DNA of 64,000 bases from an uncultured Sphingomonadaceae bacterium (GTDB lineage: Bacteria; Pseudomonadota; Alphaproteobacteria; Sphingomonadales; Sphingomonadaceae). The translations under genes were made by a program, and so were the position numbers. Positions 56,712 through 64,000 of this stretch are shown piece after piece. The notes under the pieces are model-generated. The model was not told the DNA's origin. It made no database searches and saw nothing but the letters and a program-made list of their open reading frames with translations. The stretch spans positions 434,001 to 498,000 of the forward strand of contig CANLQG010000002.1 of NCBI GenBank assembly GCA_947493195.1, given 5' to 3'. How positions within the stretch are numbered: the first letter of the stretch is position 1; each line of letters begins with the position of its first letter.

Positions 56712-57736
56712 GGTACGACGAAGCGCAACTTGGGCCCGGCGGACAGGCGATACTGCCCGGCGGGAAAAGCCTCGCCATCGAGGATGAAGGAATCGCCGAT
56801 GTCGAGATCGACCGCCTCGCCGCCAAAGGCATGATACCCGCGCTGCTTTGTCGCGGCAGACGCGGTGCCGCGAAAAATGGAGGGAAGGCGCAGCAGCAGG
56901 CCCCGACTTGAATTGTCCATGACGGCAATCTGCAGGGGGTGCTCCACGTCCCGGAACGGGTCGAGCCCGGCGGGAAAGGCCTGCAAGGTGGAGGCGAACA
57001 GCAGGTAACGCTCGTCATCCGGCAGGCCACCGGAGTGGGAAAGTTCCTCGCCGCCCACCTGGCGCAGGCGCATCGGCGTGCCCTGCCGCCACTTGTTGCC
57101 CGCGCGCCCGAACATCGCCTGCAGCACGCTCCACACCGTGGTGATGGCCACCACCGCATGGTTGAAAGCGCCCAGCTGGTGGCTGCGCTGGCCCAGCGCG
57201 ATGACCTGGTTGAACACGCCGCCGCCCAGCACAAACCCGCGCACCTGCGAGCGTTCGTCATCGCGTTCGGCAATCACCAGCGGCTGGCGGCGGGAAAGCT
57301 TGCCGCGCTGCACGGCTGCCAGCGCATCGTCGAGCGACCAGTCGGTCGGCACGCCAAGGTCCAGCGCCAGCGCATTGGTCTTGCCTCCGGGAAGCACGAT
57401 CAGCATGGGCCAGCTATCGCCGAATACCCCCGCGCCGCAGGTCAGCACGTCGCGCACCGTGCCATCACCCCCGTCGATGGCGATATAGTCGATCCGCCGG
57501 GCGGCGAAATCCTGCAGCACGCCCAGCAGTTCGCTGCGGCGGTGCGGCGTCGCCAGGATGATGCCATCGCGCAGGTCCTCCGCACCCGCGCGCCCCTCGT
57601 TACGGTGACTGCGGGCGTTGCGGATCACCCCGATCAGGGGCTTGGTGCGTACAGGAGACAGCGCGAAGTCGTTGTCAGCATGCGGAATCGCATCAACCTG
57701 CGGCAAGCGCTCGAAAAGATGGATGCTCCTGTCCAT
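56708..57736 (-). CDS. Diacylglycerol/sphingosine kinase-like protein
   Basis: A protein of 342 aa. The kinase motif is YIAIDGGDGTVRDVLT, with IGVIRNARSHRNEG in the first strand and VLPGGKTNALALDLG as the second glycine-rich loop. It phosphorylates diacylglycerol or a long-chain base using ATP. Sphingomonads make sphingolipids, so a sphingoid base is a possible alternative substrate. It is 5' of and overlaps the TAM41-like gene. The ATG at 57736 is divergent from an M20 amidohydrolase across 220 bp. Confidence 0.85.
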   Translation of the reverse strand: MDRSIHLFERLPQVDAIPHADNDFALSPVRTKPLIGVIRNARSHRNEGRAGAEDLRDGIILATPHRRSELLGVLQDFAARRIDYIAIDGGDGTVRDVLTCGAGVFGDSWPMLIVLPGGKTNALALDLGVPTDWSLDDALAAVQRGKLSRRQPLVIAERDDERSQVRGFVLGGGVFNQVIALGQRSHQLGAFNHAVVAITTVWSVLQAMFGRAGNKWRQGTPMRLRQVGGEELSHSGGLPDDERYLLFASTLQAFPAGLDPFRDVEHPLQIAVMDNSSRGLLLRLPSIFRGTASAATKQRGYHAFGGEAVDLDIGDSFILDGEAFPAGQYRLSAGPKLRFVVP

Positions 57737-57956
57737 AACTTGCTCGCCTTAAACATGGGGTCGCGCCGAATGCTACGCTTTTGTACTTGCAGGAGGCAAA
57801 CTGTCGCCGCCGTGCAACATGTCACGCGGCCAGTGTGCCTCTTTCGCACCATGATTCACCGCGGTTCGTGGGTGCGCAGCCATGAAATGGGTGGCATAAG
57901 AGCGCTTTCAACCGGGTGCGAGAGCGCGACTCTCGGCCGCTGCATCGGGAAACGCC

Positions 57957-59168
57957 ATGCTGACCGAAGACCTGCTCAACGCCGCCCGCTCGCACGAGGG
58001 CGCGATCACGGCGCTCCGCCGCGCCATCCATGCAGAGCCCGAACTGGGGCTGGAAACGCCCAAGACGCTGGCCAAGGTAAAGGCTGCGCTGGCCGACCTG
58101 CCGCTGGAATGGCGTGAAGGCCCGTCCTGCACCGGCGCGGTCGCGGTGCTGAAGGGCGGCAAGCCCGGCCCCGCCGTGCTGCTGCGCGGTGACATGGACG
58201 CCCTGCCGATGGACGAGAACACCGGCCTCGATTTCGCTTCCACGGTGCCGGGCCGAATGCACGCCTGCGGGCACGACGCGCACACCGCCATGCTGGCGGG
58301 CGCGGCGCGCGTGCTGGCGGCTCAAGCCGATGAACTGGCTGGCGAGGTGCGCTTCATGTTCCAGCCGGGAGAGGAAGGCTTTCACGGCGCGCGCCATATG
58401 CTTGAGGATGGCCTGCTGGGTGGATCGGACAATTATCCGCTGCCCGACGCCGCCTTCGCCCTGCATGTCTGGCCCAATGCCCCCCACGGGCGACTGGAAG
58501 CGCGCGCTGGTGCAATGATGGCCTCTGCCGACATGCTGGAAATCACCGTGAAAGGCAGCGGCGGCCACGCTTCCATGCCTTACGATTCGACCGATCCGGT
58601 GCCCGTGGCTGCCGAGATCGTGCTGGCGCTGCAGGTGATGATCACGCGCCGTTTTGCCGCGACCGAAGCGAGCGTGCTCACCATCGGCAAGATCGAGGCG
58701 GGCACCACCAACAATATCATTCCCGACAGCGCATACCTGCTGGGCACCATGCGCAACCTCTCGCCAGAGCGTCGCGCAGCGATGAAGGATGCCGTTCGCG
58801 AGGTCGCCGAGAATATCGCGAAGGCCCACCGCTGCACGGCGGAGGTCACGATCACGCCCGGCTTCCCGCCCACCATCAACGATGCCCGCGCCATTGCCGT
58901 GGGCCAGCAAGTTGCTGAAGGGCTGGGCGGCGAGGAACCGTGGGCCACCCGCCCCTCGCCCACAATGGGGGCGGAGGATTTCTCCTACGTTCTGGAAAAG
59001 GTGCCCGGCGCGATGTTTTTCCTCGGCGTGGCGGCAGAAGGTGTCGACTGGCAGGGCTGCTGCGGCCTGCATTCCAGCCGCATGATCGTCGACGAAAGCG
59101 TGATGCCCAAGGGCAGCGCCTTCCTCGCCGGATGCGCGGTGCAGTTCCTGGAAAACGGCTGGGGCTAG
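57957..59168 (+). CDS. M20 family amidohydrolase (hippurate/amino-acid amide hydrolase-like)
   Basis: A protein of 403 aa. Metal ligands appear in LLRGDMDALPMDENTGLDF, MHACGHDAHTAML (His, Asp) and QPGEEGFHGARHML (Glu pair), with HVWPNAPHG and a C-terminal MGAEDFSYVLEKVPGAMFFLG. It removes acyl groups from N-acyl amino acids or auxin-like conjugates. It has no signal peptide. It overlaps the end of the convergent halogenase gene by 4 bp. The gap before it (57737-57956) holds only a CGAGAG/CTCTCG hairpin close to the start. Confidence 0.92.
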   Translation: MLTEDLLNAARSHEGAITALRRAIHAEPELGLETPKTLAKVKAALADLPLEWREGPSCTGAVAVLKGGKPGPAVLLRGDMDALPMDENTGLDFASTVPGRMHACGHDAHTAMLAGAARVLAAQADELAGEVRFMFQPGEEGFHGARHMLEDGLLGGSDNYPLPDAAFALHVWPNAPHGRLEARAGAMMASADMLEITVKGSGGHASMPYDSTDPVPVAAEIVLALQVMITRRFAATEASVLTIGKIEAGTTNNIIPDSAYLLGTMRNLSPERRAAMKDAVREVAENIAKAHRCTAEVTITPGFPPTINDARAIAVGQQVAEGLGGEEPWATRPSPTMGAEDFSYVLEKVPGAMFFLGVAAEGVDWQGCCGLHSSRMIVDESVMPKGSAFLAGCAVQFLENGWG

Positions 59169-60646
59169 GCCGCAAAGTTCTGGGCGCAGGCTCCCAGCAT
59201 GGCTGTTACCGCTTTCGCATCGGCGGCGTTCACACCATCGGGCAGCGGCTGCATTTTTTCCGGCGGAGGGAAGGTGCCGTAACCGGCAAGCAGGCAATGC
59301 CAGCTCATCGGCGCGTAGGCGGGCACCGGGTAGCTCTGGCGGTTGGCGGCAGCCATGTCCTGCTGAGTGAACCACGCCGTCATCATCGCTTTGAGCTGGT
59401 CTGACAGATTGTGGTTCGCCGCATTGTCGCGCCAGAAGGCGGAGTCGGTGCGCTGGTTCAGCCGGTAATGCCCCACGATGTAATCACGGATGCTCTCGTA
59501 ACGCGCGGCGATATTGCGGTTGAATGTATCGCGATGCTGCGCGGTGAAGCCGCCCTGTTCGAAGGCATCGGCAAATTCCAGCGCGGTGGCGATCACGATG
59601 TGCAACGCGGTCGCTTCCAGCGGTTCGATAAACCCTTGAGCAAGGCCCGCGGCGAGGCAATTGCGGTTCCAGCTATTTTCGACACGGCCCACCTTCATGT
59701 GGAGGAAACGCGCGGTTTCTTCGCTGTCTTCCATGCCGATCGCGCCGCGCAACTCGGCCTCGGCATCCTCGTCCGAGATGTAGCTGGAGGAATAGACGTA
59801 GCCGTTGCCGGTGCGCGTGGTGAGCGGGATGCGCCAGCGCCAGCCCGCCGTCATCGCAATCGCCTCGGTCTGCGGGCGGAATTGCTCCACTCGCGGCGTC
59901 GGCATCACCACGGCGCGGTCGGCAAACAGGTTCTCCGCGAAAGGCAGGAATCTTCCGCCCAGCGTATCCTGCGCGATCAGGCTGCGAAAGCCGGAGCAGT
60001 CGACGAACAGGTCGCCCTCGATCCGCTCCCCGCCCTCGCACAGCAGCGCGGCAACGTCGCCTTCGGCTGACAGTTCCACCTCGGCCACTTTCAGCGGGCG
60101 GTGCTCTACCCCGCGCGCCGTGCCCCAGTCGCGCAGCAATGCGCCCAGCTTGTAGGCATCGAAATGGTAGCCGTAACTGGGCGGGAAGGGAAAGCTATCG
60201 CACGGATGCGGCCCCTTCCCTTCCTCCGCCAGTTTCGCGGCGAGAGACCAGTCGTCCGGCAGGGCGGGCACTTCGAAACCGCGCCGGGCCAGCGCGCAGT
60301 TCTGCACGAAGCCCGGCTCGGTATGCAGGTCCACCGGGCCGGGGAACGGGTGGAAATAGCTGGCGAATCCTTTGCGCTCGCTCCACCCGGTAAAGCGGAT
60401 GCCCAGCTTGTAGGTGGCATCGCAGGCGGCCATCCACTCGGCCTCGGCAATGCCGAGGTGGTCGAACATCGCTTTCAGCTGCGGGGTGGAGCCTTCGCCC
60501 ACGCCGATGATGCCGATGTCGGGGCTTTCCACAACCGTGACGCGGCCGCCCCTCTCGCCCCAGCGGTGGTGCAGCAGGCAGGCGGTGATCCACCCCGCGC
60601 TGCCGCCGCCAAGGACGATCACATGCGGCGGCCGCATCTCGCTCAC
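59165..60646 (-). CDS. Flavin-dependent tryptophan-halogenase family protein
   Basis: A protein of 493 aa. It has the FAD motif VIVLGGGSAGWITA and the halogenase signature WRWRIP (WxWxIP type), with IGVGEGSTPQLKAMF and the equivalent of the catalytic Lys in ATYKLGIRF (Lys80). All hallmarks of an active flavin halogenase are present. The GTG at 60646 overlaps the GH97 stop (GTGA); an ATG at 60637 is the alternative. In related bacteria such genes commonly sit in TonB-receptor and sugar loci, and the true substrate is unknown. It needs reduced flavin from a partner not seen here. Confidence 0.88.
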   Translation of the reverse strand: MSEMRPPHVIVLGGGSAGWITACLLHHRWGERGGRVTVVESPDIGIIGVGEGSTPQLKAMFDHLGIAEAEWMAACDATYKLGIRFTGWSERKGFASYFHPFPGPVDLHTEPGFVQNCALARRGFEVPALPDDWSLAAKLAEEGKGPHPCDSFPFPPSYGYHFDAYKLGALLRDWGTARGVEHRPLKVAEVELSAEGDVAALLCEGGERIEGDLFVDCSGFRSLIAQDTLGGRFLPFAENLFADRAVVMPTPRVEQFRPQTEAIAMTAGWRWRIPLTTRTGNGYVYSSSYISDEDAEAELRGAIGMEDSEETARFLHMKVGRVENSWNRNCLAAGLAQGFIEPLEATALHIVIATALEFADAFEQGGFTAQHRDTFNRNIAARYESIRDYIVGHYRLNQRTDSAFWRDNAANHNLSDQLKAMMTAWFTQQDMAAANRQSYPVPAYAPMSWHCLLAGYGTFPPPEKMQPLPDGVNAADAKAVTAMLGACAQNFAA

Positions 60647-62685
60647 CGAACGGGTTGCAACCTGATCGCCAGGCCACCGCCGGGCGCGAGGTGGAAGCTG
60701 TGCTCGTCGCCTGCGCGCACTTCGAAGTGGTCATAGGCGATGTTGTGCCGCGCCTCGGTTTCGTACGTCGCGCCCTCGCCGTCTTTCCACACGCTTGCGC
60801 GGTAGGTCATACCGGGTTCGAGGAAGGCAAAGTCCAGGGTCACGTCGCGCGGCGTAGCATCGTTGATGCCGCCGGCATACCAATCGTCCGAGCCACGATC
60901 CTTGCGCGCGAAAATGGCGTAATCGCCCACTTCGCCTGCTACCAGGTGGCTCTCGGCCCAATCTGCGGGCACGGCGCGGATGAACTCCAGCTCGCGCGGA
61001 TGCTCGGCCAGGCTCTCGATGAAATCGGCGGCCATCTGGATGGGCGAATAGATCGCGAGATAGAGGCCGAGCTGCTTTGCCAGCGTCGAGGCGATGGGAA
61101 CGTCGTTGTCGCCTTTCAGGCTGAGCACGCCGGGCGTGTAGTCCATCGGGCCGGAGAGCATACGGGTATAGACCAGCGTCGGCTCGTGATCGGGTCCGTT
61201 GCTGAAGGCACCCCAGGCATTGTACTCCTGCCCGCGCGCGCCCTCGCGGCTCACCCAGTTGGGATAGGTGCGGCGAAGGCCGGTATCCTTCACCGGTTCG
61301 TGCGGGTTCACTGCGACGCGATTGGCAGCAGCGGCTTCCAGCACGCGGATATGGTGCTGCACCTGTCGCTGGCCGTCGTGCCATTCCATTACCTGCCCCT
61401 CGCAAGGATCGGCGATGTCGGCGTTGCAGCTGATGATCGCGCCCGCATCTGCGACATAGCCGGTCTTCACCCAATCCACGCCGAGGCGGCCATACAGCGC
61501 CATAGCATCGTCAAGTTGCGCTTCGTAGTTCGCGATGTTGCCGCCGGTTTCGTGGTGGCCGATCAGGCGCACGCCCCGCTCCCGCGCGTAGTCGGTCACG
61601 CCCTCGAGATCGAAATCGGGATAGCTTTCGGTAAAGCTGAAATCACGGCCATTGCCGAACCAGGTGCCGTCCCAGCCGTAGTCCCAGCCTTCCACCAGCA
61701 CGCCGCGAAAGCCGTTCTCGGCAGCGAAATCGAGGTATTCCTTGGTCCGCTCCGTCGTCGCGCCGTGGTTCGGCCCTTGCGCCCAGGTCCAGCGGTTGGA
61801 GATCATGCCCCACCAGATACCGATGTACTTGCCCGGTTCCACCCAGCTGACATCGCCCAGCTTGTTCGGCTCGTTGAGATTGAGTTCGAGGTCATTCTCC
61901 ACCAGCCCGGCGGCATCGTCGGCAATGCGGATCGTGCGCCACGGCGTGGTGAAGGCCCCTTCACGCACCACCTTGGCCCCGCGGCTCGACGGGGCGAGGG
62001 TGGAGCGGAAGCGCTGGCCATCCATGCGCTGCAGCCACATGCCCGAATAGTCGACCAGCGCCGCCTCGTGCATGGCAAGGTGCGTGCCGTCCGCCAGCCG
62101 CATGGTAATGGGCGTGTGCGCCACGGACACCGCTTCTATCGGCGTGTGCTTGTAGAGGTATTCGTACCGGTTCCAGTCGCCCGCCTGGATCCACCACGCC
62201 TCGCCCTCGGGCGCCACGTTGAACTCGGTCAGTTCCTCCGCAATCCGTGTTTCTCCGCGATCCGGAAATTCGTAGCGGAATCCCACTCCTTCATCGAACA
62301 CCCGCAGCCGCACGGTGAATTCGCGCGCGCCATCGTCCTGCTGGCGGAAGGTGACGGCCAGCTCGTTGTGCCGGTCGGTTACGAATTGTCGCTCGCCCCA
62401 CGGCTGTTCCCACGTGGTGTCGGCGCTGGATGTGCCTTGTGCCACTACGGCGAAATTGCGCCGCAGCGGGTCCTCGTTCTCCAGGTTGAAGCCAAGGCCG
62501 GACGGGGCAATCAGTTCCTCGCCGTCGCGCTCCACCGCCCAGGTCGGCTTGCCCTCGCCATCGACGGAAAGCGACGCGGTGATGCGGCCATCGGGGGAGG
62601 ACACGCTCTGCGCCAGCGCGGCGTGAGAAGTGCCCAGCGCGAGCGTGGTGAGAGCGGCGGCGAGCGAGAAATGCAGGGGGCGCAT
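60643..62685 (-). CDS. Glycoside hydrolase family 97 alpha-glucosidase
   Basis: A protein of 680 aa with a signal peptide (cleaved near ALA-QS), so periplasmic. It has the GH97 layout: an N-terminal beta-sandwich (SSPDGRITASLSV), a TIM barrel with EGWDYGWDGTWFGNG, LIGHHETGGNIANYEAQLDD and EPVKDTGLRRTYPNWVSREG, and a C-terminal sandwich. It cleaves maltodextrins or alpha-galactosides to monosaccharides. The ATG at 62685 is 4 bp after the GH13 stop, so the operon runs GH13, GH97, halogenase. Confidence 0.93.
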   Translation of the reverse strand: MRPLHFSLAAALTTLALGTSHAALAQSVSSPDGRITASLSVDGEGKPTWAVERDGEELIAPSGLGFNLENEDPLRRNFAVVAQGTSSADTTWEQPWGERQFVTDRHNELAVTFRQQDDGAREFTVRLRVFDEGVGFRYEFPDRGETRIAEELTEFNVAPEGEAWWIQAGDWNRYEYLYKHTPIEAVSVAHTPITMRLADGTHLAMHEAALVDYSGMWLQRMDGQRFRSTLAPSSRGAKVVREGAFTTPWRTIRIADDAAGLVENDLELNLNEPNKLGDVSWVEPGKYIGIWWGMISNRWTWAQGPNHGATTERTKEYLDFAAENGFRGVLVEGWDYGWDGTWFGNGRDFSFTESYPDFDLEGVTDYARERGVRLIGHHETGGNIANYEAQLDDAMALYGRLGVDWVKTGYVADAGAIISCNADIADPCEGQVMEWHDGQRQVQHHIRVLEAAAANRVAVNPHEPVKDTGLRRTYPNWVSREGARGQEYNAWGAFSNGPDHEPTLVYTRMLSGPMDYTPGVLSLKGDNDVPIASTLAKQLGLYLAIYSPIQMAADFIESLAEHPRELEFIRAVPADWAESHLVAGEVGDYAIFARKDRGSDDWYAGGINDATPRDVTLDFAFLEPGMTYRASVWKDGEGATYETEARHNIAYDHFEVRAGDEHSFHLAPGGGLAIRLQPVR

Positions 62686-62689
62686 GGGG

Positions 62690-64000
62690 TCAGATCTCCA
62701 GAATGAGGGCGGCGTAGGGGGGAAGGTTCTGCGCATCGGCGCCATTGGCGGCGAACAGCGTGGTGCCGCTGGTGTTTTCGAGGGCAATCGGCGCAGGGCC
62801 GAGGTTGAACAGGCAGCGCAGGCGCTGGCTGTCGCTTGCCCGCGTCAGGTCGAGCAGGTCGCCTTCCACCTTGCACGCAGCAACAGCGCCGTGATGCAGT
62901 GCGGGGTTCGCCTTGCGCAAGGCTAGCGCCTCTCGTGTAAATTTCAGTAGCGAAGCCTTGTCCGCCTCCTGCCGGTCGACGGCCCGCGCATGGTTCTCCT
63001 CGCCCAGCGGCAGCCACGGCAAGTCCGAGCCGAAACCGCCATCGGCGCTTTGCGTCGTCCACGGCATGGGCGTGCGCGCACCATCGCGCGAAAGGGTGAG
63101 CGGCCAGTTGGCAATCGCCTCGGGATCCTGCAGCTGGTCGAACGGGATTTCGACCTGGGTCAGCCCCAGCTCCTCACCCTGGTAGATGATGATGTTGCCG
63201 CGCAGGGCCGCCAGCAGCGTCATCTTCAGGCGGGCAAAGGCATCGCGGTGGCCGTTGTTGATCCAGCGGGAAAGCGCGCGCGGGGCGTCGTGGTTCTCGA
63301 AGGCCCAGCTGGGCCAGCCGAGGCCCGGCTCATCGGGCCAGTTCGCCAGCGCCTTGCACACCAGTTCGCCGGTAAGGGTGTCGGCATAGAGGAAATCGAA
63401 CCCGTAGGCGGAATTGAGATGTGTCTCGCCAGCCGTAAAGGCCTTCATCTCGCGGTCGGCATCGTCGCCGCCCACTTCGGCTACGGTGAAAGTGCCCTCG
63501 TACTTGTCGGTCAGCGCGCGGATGCGTTCGATGAAGCGCGGAATGCCGGCGTGTGACTGGTTATGCACTTTCAGCTGGAAATCGAACGGTCGCGTGCGCG
63601 GCTTGCCATTATCCGGCGCGGGCGGATTGTCGGTGAGCGCCGGATTGTGCATCGCGAAATTCAGCGCATCGATACGGAAGCCGTCGACCCCGCGATCCAG
63701 CCAGAACCGCATCACGTCCAGCACCGCATCCTGCACCGCCGCGTTGTGCAGGTTCAACTGCGGCTGGGAGGACAGGAAGTTGTGCAGGTAATACTGCCGT
63801 CTCCGGGCGTCCCACGTCCACGCGGGTCCCCCGAAGACGGACTGCCAGTTTGACGGTGGCGACCCGTCGGGCTTGGCATCGGCCCACACGTACCAGTCCG
63901 CCTTGTCGTTTTCTGCGCTGGACCGGCTCTGTGTGAACCATTGGTGTTCGTCGGATGTGTGCGAATAGACCTGATCGATCAGGACTTTCAGGCCCAGTTC
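62690..64000 (-). CDS. GH13 alpha-glucosidase, 5' end outside the window
   Basis: The last 436 codons of a GH13 enzyme; reading continues off the right edge in frame. Catalytic residues are visible: nucleophile Asp in RGVDGFRIDALNF, general acid Glu in FTVAEVGGDD and transition-state Asp in AFENHDAPRAL. LIDQVYSHTSDEHQWF is the usual barrel motif at the left of the fragment. It cleaves alpha-1,4- or alpha-1,6-glucosides in malto-oligosaccharide use. It is the first visible gene of the GH13-GH97-halogenase operon; an upstream transporter or TonB receptor may lie beyond the window. Confidence 0.93.
   Translation of the reverse strand, partial: ELGLKVLIDQVYSHTSDEHQWFTQSRSSAENDKADWYVWADAKPDGSPPSNWQSVFGGPAWTWDARRRQYYLHNFLSSQPQLNLHNAAVQDAVLDVMRFWLDRGVDGFRIDALNFAMHNPALTDNPPAPDNGKPRTRPFDFQLKVHNQSHAGIPRFIERIRALTDKYEGTFTVAEVGGDDADREMKAFTAGETHLNSAYGFDFLYADTLTGELVCKALANWPDEPGLGWPSWAFENHDAPRALSRWINNGHRDAFARLKMTLLAALRGNIIIYQGEELGLTQVEIPFDQLQDPEAIANWPLTLSRDGARTPMPWTTQSADGGFGSDLPWLPLGEENHARAVDRQEADKASLLKFTREALALRKANPALHHGAVAACKVEGDLLDLTRASDSQRLRCLFNLGPAPIALENTSGTTLFAANGADAQNLPPYAALILEI

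Noticed and set aside
57919..57935. CGAGAG/CTCTCG hairpin before the M20 gene
   Set aside because: Six-base stem in GC-rich DNA, with no partner structure or T run; not distinguishable from chance.

Overview
The window is a gene-dense, GC-rich stretch of a bacterial chromosome. Gene content and protein style point to an alphaproteobacterium of the order Sphingomonadales, most likely Erythrobacteraceae. This taxonomic call is inference: it rests on the fused CysNC, the 180-kDa class NAD-glutamate dehydrogenase, the rpe / heparinase-like / purH gene order, and a GH13-GH97-flavin halogenase sugar locus. No phage, transposase, plasmid or CRISPR features were seen. Most of it is core metabolism in short, tightly packed operons with many ATGA/GTGA overlaps.

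Layout. 1-1.9 kb: the 3' end of phaB, a ribbon-helix-helix protein, a small membrane-anchored protein and galU, closed by a terminator. 1.95-9.4 kb: a secreted M23 peptidase; the minus-strand set glnE-bcp-DUF455; a lipoprotein M28 peptidase followed by agmatine deiminase. 9.5-12.8 kb: an acyltransferase-3/SGNH protein and a LuxR-type regulator. 12.8-17.2 kb: the sulfate assimilation operon cysD-cysNC-cysQ-tauE. 17.3-22.7 kb: galE, then a minus-strand group whose transcription order is a Thr-rich leader peptide, a DEDD exoribonuclease, thrS and two TauE/SafE permeases. 22.7-31 kb: an alpha/beta hydrolase and luciferase-like oxidoreductase pair, a 374-bp element with 81-bp inverted arms, NAD-glutamate dehydrogenase and a ferredoxin reductase. 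31-40.2 kb: queG; a NatAB-like ABC exporter with a Tat-lipoprotein MsrB; a FAD-mutase-like/GtrA/GT-C membrane operon; a double PilZ protein; tRNA-Leu(TAA); a small exported protein.

40.2-47.4 kb: ihfB, a GntR regulator, a proton/peptide symporter with two exported amidohydrolases (the second lacking the usual metal ligands), NnrU, an amputated ADP-ribosylglycohydrolase and an alpha/beta hydrolase. 47.4-55.1 kb: dxs, a Zur-like regulator, msrA with a coupled 34-aa membrane peptide, and rpe-heparinase-like-purH. 55.2-59.2 kb: a DUF2141 protein, a diacylglycerol kinase-like gene coupled to a TAM41-like gene, and an M20 amidohydrolase. 59.2-64 kb: a minus-strand alpha-glucosidase (GH13, cut by the window edge), GH97 and flavin-dependent halogenase operon.

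The most notable signal is at 22.49-22.68 kb. A 23-codon, apparently leaderless ORF carries eight consecutive threonine codons. It is followed by three overlapping, mutually exclusive hairpins, the last of which abuts the ribosome binding site of the exoribonuclease gene just upstream of thrS. This looks like a threonine-sensing attenuator of a tRNA synthetase operon. Other points of interest are the large inverted-repeat element at 24.4-24.8 kb and the possible DAG to PA to CDP-DAG gene pair at 55.8-57.7 kb.
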